Source: JAEUIG01 sp046349775
Lineage (GTDB): Bacteria > Planctomycetota > Planctomycetia > Planctomycetales > Planctomycetaceae
Direction: 5' to 3'
Assembly: GCA_046349775.1 (NCBI GenBank)
Contig: JAXMBS010000013.1
Coordinates: 24,667-88,666, forward strand
Length of the DNA stretch: 64,000 bases
Under the pieces are notes generated by a model. The model had not been told where the DNA came from. It made no database searches and saw only the letters and a program-made list of their open reading frames with translations. A program made the position numbers and the translations under genes. This document shows positions 60,954 to 64,000 of the stretch, one piece after another; positions within the stretch are counted from its first letter, which is position 1, and the number at the start of each line of letters is the position of its first letter.

Positions 60954-61655
60954 TCATTTCGATCTTGTGTCCGCCTGCTCCTCCGCTCCGCTTTTTCGCA
61001 GATAGAACGGCTCCAGGGACCAGATGTCGTCTGACGTTCCCGTCCTGGCGAGTCGCTGTTCTCCCAACAGAGCGATCGTGGCCGCACGCGGCATCCAGAG
61101 GTCGCGGGGCAGGACGCGGCAGCGTGCGGCGGCCGCCTCGGCGTGGCGTTCCAGGCCAGGGCCCGTCACGACATCGCTCGGCTTGAGTTCGGCGAGCCAG
61201 TCTTCCGCCGGACGGATCGCGATGACTCCATGGAGAACCCAGTCACCGCGATCGTCCCGCCGATAGTCGCCGACGTACAGATCGCCCCGCTGACCATCAC
61301 CGACGACCTGCACGCACTCTACCTCGGTTGGCGCCATGTGGGCGATGGCGAGATAGGTGTCTACGGCAATCAGCTTCACTCCGGCCGCCCAGGCCAGGGT
61401 TTTCGCACACACGACACCGACGCGAAGGCCCGTAAAGCTGCCAGGGCCGATGCTGACGGCGACCAGGTCCAGATCGCGAACTGCTTTCCCAGCGCCGGCA
61501 AAGAGGGAGCGGGTCTCGGGCACCAGCGTGCGCGCATGCCGGCGGCCGGTCGGATCAAGATCGCGCTGCACCAGCACCTTGCCGGACTGCACGAGTGCGA
61601 CCGAGCCGCCGAATCCGGAGGTCTCGATGCCGAGAGTTAACAGTCCGCGGTCCAT
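60954..61655 (-). CDS. tsaB: tRNA threonylcarbamoyladenosine biosynthesis protein TsaB
   Basis: 233 residues from the ATG at 61655 (MDRGLLTLGIETSGFGGSVA). TsaB is the non-catalytic partner of TsaD in t6A37 synthesis and has an ASKHA-like fold; AVSIGPGSFTGLRVGVVCAK is the family hallmark. The open frame extends upstream to 61769, but through a word-like repeat, so the ATG at 61655 is preferred. The repeat covers its first codons. TsaD and TsaE are not nearby. Confidence 0.94.
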   Translation of the reverse strand: MDRGLLTLGIETSGFGGSVALVQSGKVLVQRDLDPTGRRHARTLVPETRSLFAGAGKAVRDLDLVAVSIGPGSFTGLRVGVVCAKTLAWAAGVKLIAVDTYLAIAHMAPTEVECVQVVGDGQRGDLYVGDYRRDDRGDWVLHGVIAIRPAEDWLAELKPSDVVTGPGLERHAEAAAARCRVLPRDLWMPRAATIALLGEQRLARTGTSDDIWSLEPFYLRKSGAEEQADTRSK

Positions 61656-61737
61656 GGTCCTTTGTCCATTGATGGGCACAGGCATGATGCACCGGCGCTT
61701 GGTGCATCCAATGGACCATGGACAATGGACCATTGAC
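61650..61737. repeat. Word-like palindrome with TGGTCCATTG words, overlapping the tsaB start
   Basis: The left arm at 61650-61680 (GTCCATGGTCC, TTTGTCCATTG, GGGCAC) faces the right arm at 61704-61737 (GTGCATCCAATGG, ACCATGGACAATGG). Outer words pair as imperfect complements. It covers the tsaB start codon and leader and shares words with the elements at 43110-43196 and 42098-42125. Confidence 0.65.
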
Positions 61738-61789
61738 GCCTTCAGTGATACCGTTTCGGGCAATCCCAATCGAGTGTCAGGAGATCACT

Positions 61790-62698
61790 ATGAAGTTTGC
61801 GCTATCGTCGAGCCGTCGAGTATTTCTGCAGTCAACCAGTGCCGCCGCCGCCGTTGTGGCGGCCGGAATGTGGGCGGGAACAACGGCCCGCGGTGCCGGT
61901 TCACGCGCGGGGGCGAATCGGGGGCGGATTTTCAAGGCGAACAAGGGAGGTGGCATCGGGAAGACGTCGGCGGACTACGTCACAACGCTCAATGAGTACA
62001 AGCGGTTGGGATTCGACGGCATCGAAGGGGGCAGTCCGGACATCATGGACATTCCGGCCCTGCAGGGCGCGATCGCAGAGACGGGTGTGCCCGTGCACGG
62101 CGTGGTCGACCGCGATCACTGGAAGGACGAGTTCCGGCTGTCATCGCCGAATCCCGAAGCGCGCGAGCGCGGCCGCAAGGTGCTGGAGCAGGCGATCAAG
62201 GACGCGCATGCGATCGGCGCATCGACCGTCCTCCTGGTCCCCGGCAAGGTGACCGGGCCGGAGGAGACGCACGACCAGGTGTGGGAGCGGTCGATCGTCG
62301 AAGTCCGCAAGGTGCTGCCAGTTGCTTCGCGCTACGGTATCCGCGTGCTCATCGAAAACGTCTGGAACGGATTCTGCGAGACACCGGAACTGTACCGCGA
62401 CTATGTCGACGCCATCGGCAGCCCCTGGGTCGGTGCGTATTTCGATATCGGCAACTGCCGAAAATTCGGCCCGGCTGAACAGTGGATCCGTACGCTGGGG
62501 AAGCGGATCATCAAGCTGGACGTCAAGGACTGGGGGATGAAGAACAGCTTCTGCCGGCTGGGTGAGGGGGACGTCGACTGGGACGCAGTGCGGGCGGCGC
62601 TCGCCGAAATCGAGTTCACCGGCTGGGCGACCCGCGAAGGCCCGGACAAGTCGTTGGAGGACACGGCGCAGCTCATCAATGAATTGCTGGACCTGTGA
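61790..62698 (+). CDS. Exported sugar-phosphate isomerase/epimerase-like TIM-barrel protein
   Basis: 302 residues from the ATG at 61790 with CAGGAG seven bases upstream. A Tat-type signal is visible (SSRRVFLQSTSAAAAVVAAG). The barrel matches AP-endonuclease family 2/xylose-isomerase-like enzymes: Glu in LIENVWNGFCETPEL and His/Asp in FDIGNCRKFGP, KLDVKDWG. It probably acts on a sugar or inositol in the periplasm. It is the only plus-strand gene here and converges with the right-end gene. Confidence 0.9.
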   Translation: MKFALSSSRRVFLQSTSAAAAVVAAGMWAGTTARGAGSRAGANRGRIFKANKGGGIGKTSADYVTTLNEYKRLGFDGIEGGSPDIMDIPALQGAIAETGVPVHGVVDRDHWKDEFRLSSPNPEARERGRKVLEQAIKDAHAIGASTVLLVPGKVTGPEETHDQVWERSIVEVRKVLPVASRYGIRVLIENVWNGFCETPELYRDYVDAIGSPWVGAYFDIGNCRKFGPAEQWIRTLGKRIIKLDVKDWGMKNSFCRLGEGDVDWDAVRAALAEIEFTGWATREGPDKSLEDTAQLINELLDL

Positions 62699-62744
62699 AC
62701 CTCGTGCGTCTCTTTGGGGAACTGCGGAATACTCCAGGCGGCGG

Positions 62745-64000
62745 CTATTCCCGGTAGGGTTGCAGTTCGAGGAAGTTGAACGTCTGCTCCTGGCCGAAGG
62801 CCAGGGTCGAAGTCGCTCTCCCAGTCGGACACCGTCAATTGCCCGTCGCCGCCTTGGCGCGGAAAATCGTCCAGTGGTACGTGATCCAGACGGGGATCTT
62901 CGGTTCGGGATTTGATGAGTACGCTTCGCGGAACGAGCGCTGGGCGTCGACCTCGACGCCATCGAGCATGATGCGGCCGCGGAACCGGTTCGCCTGCTCC
63001 AGTGTCTTCTGTTGCGGTTCCATCAGGTCGCGATAGTCGCACGTGAACATCTTGAGCGAGTAGAGCTGGCCGGGCTCCAGACCCTCGACCTGCTGTGAGA
63101 AGGTGTTTGGCGCCTTCGCGCTGCGCTGCATCCACAGGAACGTGTCGCCGATGTGCTCCGGGTCGGCCGGGCGGCCGAGGCCCATGTAGCGGCCTTCGAT
63201 GCGGCCGTAACGCGGGAAGCTCCTGGCGTCGATGGTCCCCTCTTCGGCAGCATGCAGCGTCCAGGCTTCGAGCCCTTTCTCGAAGTCGGCATTACGGAGG
63301 TGCGTCATGAACAGCGAGTCGCGGGTCAGCAGGTCGGTGCGCCCCTCGATGCCGTAATGCCGGTAGAGCTGGCCGACAAAGCGGACGGAGTCTTCGTCCG
63401 CCTGCGACGACGTCCACCAGTTGATGCCCGCCATCTCGGTCATGGAGGGATGCGTAGCGACGACGCGCATCTGCTGGTCCATCCAGACGTGGTAATCGAC
63501 GTTCGGCAGCTTGTTAATTCCGCCCGGCGGGGCGTTGAACAGTCCGAATGAGAGGAGCATGTTGCGCTTGGCGCCCGGGACTTTCGCTTCCCAGTCGGTG
63601 ATGCCGTCGATGAACCTTTGCAGCGCATCGGCCGACCCCTGCTCGCTGGAGCGTTCGAACAGGTAGCGTTCGAGGGCGATCGGGTAGTTGAGTTCGACCA
63701 GCGTGCCGCAGAATGTCTCGCCGGTGTCGTCGAAGTTGACGAGGTTTCCACTGCCGCCGAAGTAGTTGTAGATGGTCTTGTACCGATAGCGGTTGTCGGC
63801 CCGCAGTCGCCGAAACGCTTCTTCATACGGACGGTGCCGCGCCGCGGCCCGCTCGCGGCGTTCAGGGTGCGGCTCGCGGTTCATACCGAACTCGTTGATG
63901 ATCACCGCATCGAGAAACGGCATCGTCTCAAAGTAGTTCGCATAGAGCTGGAACAGGTCGTCAGCAGTCGTGCCGCGCGGGCCGAGACCGACTTCGGCGA
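62745..64000 (-). pseudogene. Secreted glycosidase-like protein, runs off the right edge
   Basis: Reading is open from 64000 to a stop at 62835-62837 (WTIFRAKAATGN), so the N-terminus lies outside. The first 200 residues look like a TIM-barrel glycosidase (LDAVIINEFGMN, TEMAGINWWTSSQADEDS). A beta-sandwich domain follows (NADFEKGLEAWTLHAAEEGT, GLEPGQLYSLKMFTCDY). Beyond the stop, two indels restore QLTVSDWESDFDPGL and GQEQTFNFLELQPYRE, ending at 62745, a more natural C-terminus. No family name is certain. Confidence 0.6.

Overview
The window is GC-rich, gene-dense bacterial chromosome, most likely from a planctomycete. Pointers are a DUF1559-type prepilin protein with an H-X9-DG motif, a DUF1501 Tat-exported protein, a HYExAFE-family protein, an ECF sigma factor coupled to a WD40-repeat membrane partner, an FHA/coiled-coil giant, and many small membrane proteins without characterised relatives. 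No rRNA, tRNA, CRISPR array, prophage or insertion sequence was recognised.

Layout. 0-7 kb (+): FloA flotillin end with a small membrane partner, a GT4 glycosyltransferase, arabinose-5-phosphate isomerase (KdsD) and a 1035-residue OstA/LptA-like protein, which reads as an LPS-precursor and LPS-export unit. 7-11.3 kb (-): a phosphohexomutase pseudoenzyme, a geranylgeranyl-reductase-like flavoprotein and a cyclopropane fatty acid synthase. 11.7-16 kb (+): a very long FHA/coiled-coil membrane protein split by a frameshift. 16.3-23.4 kb: SDR; a broken radical-SAM gene; a nitrosative-stress island (hemerythrin, Rrf2/NsrR-like regulator, RIC iron-centre repair); ECF sigma with WD40 partner. 23.5-36.8 kb: Gfo/Idh dehydrogenase (frameshifted), PurQ, an esterase, cysteine desulfurase, HYExAFE protein, threonine dehydratase, GuaA, PPK2. 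37-46 kb: TrmL, a prepilin-like protein, BlaI/BlaR1-type pair, ICMT-like methyltransferase, RidA, LRR protein with a KEA tail, membrane-bound spermidine-synthase-like protein, DinB. 46.2-52.5 kb (-): five co-oriented genes for a membrane assembly I could not assign to any known system, the best candidate for something undescribed. 52.6-64 kb: esterase, DUF1501, a decayed LRR gene, rhodanese, MogA, nitrilase (broken), alanine dehydrogenase, TsaB, sugar-phosphate isomerase-like protein, and a secreted glycosidase-like protein running off the right end.

Two window-wide patterns stand out. First, at least seven genes carry single-base indels that restore family-typical sequence when undone (FHA, radical SAM, Gfo/Idh, PurQ, LRR, nitrilase, right-end gene). 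PurQ and the compensating pairs make consensus errors a serious alternative to genuine decay. Second, many intergenic regions hold short 'word-like' repeats arranged as imperfect palindromes (for example words CGCTAAT, GGTGCGAA, TGGTCAAT, GTGACCTTCTGT), in several different word families.

Functions are assigned from motifs recognised by eye; no database search was run.
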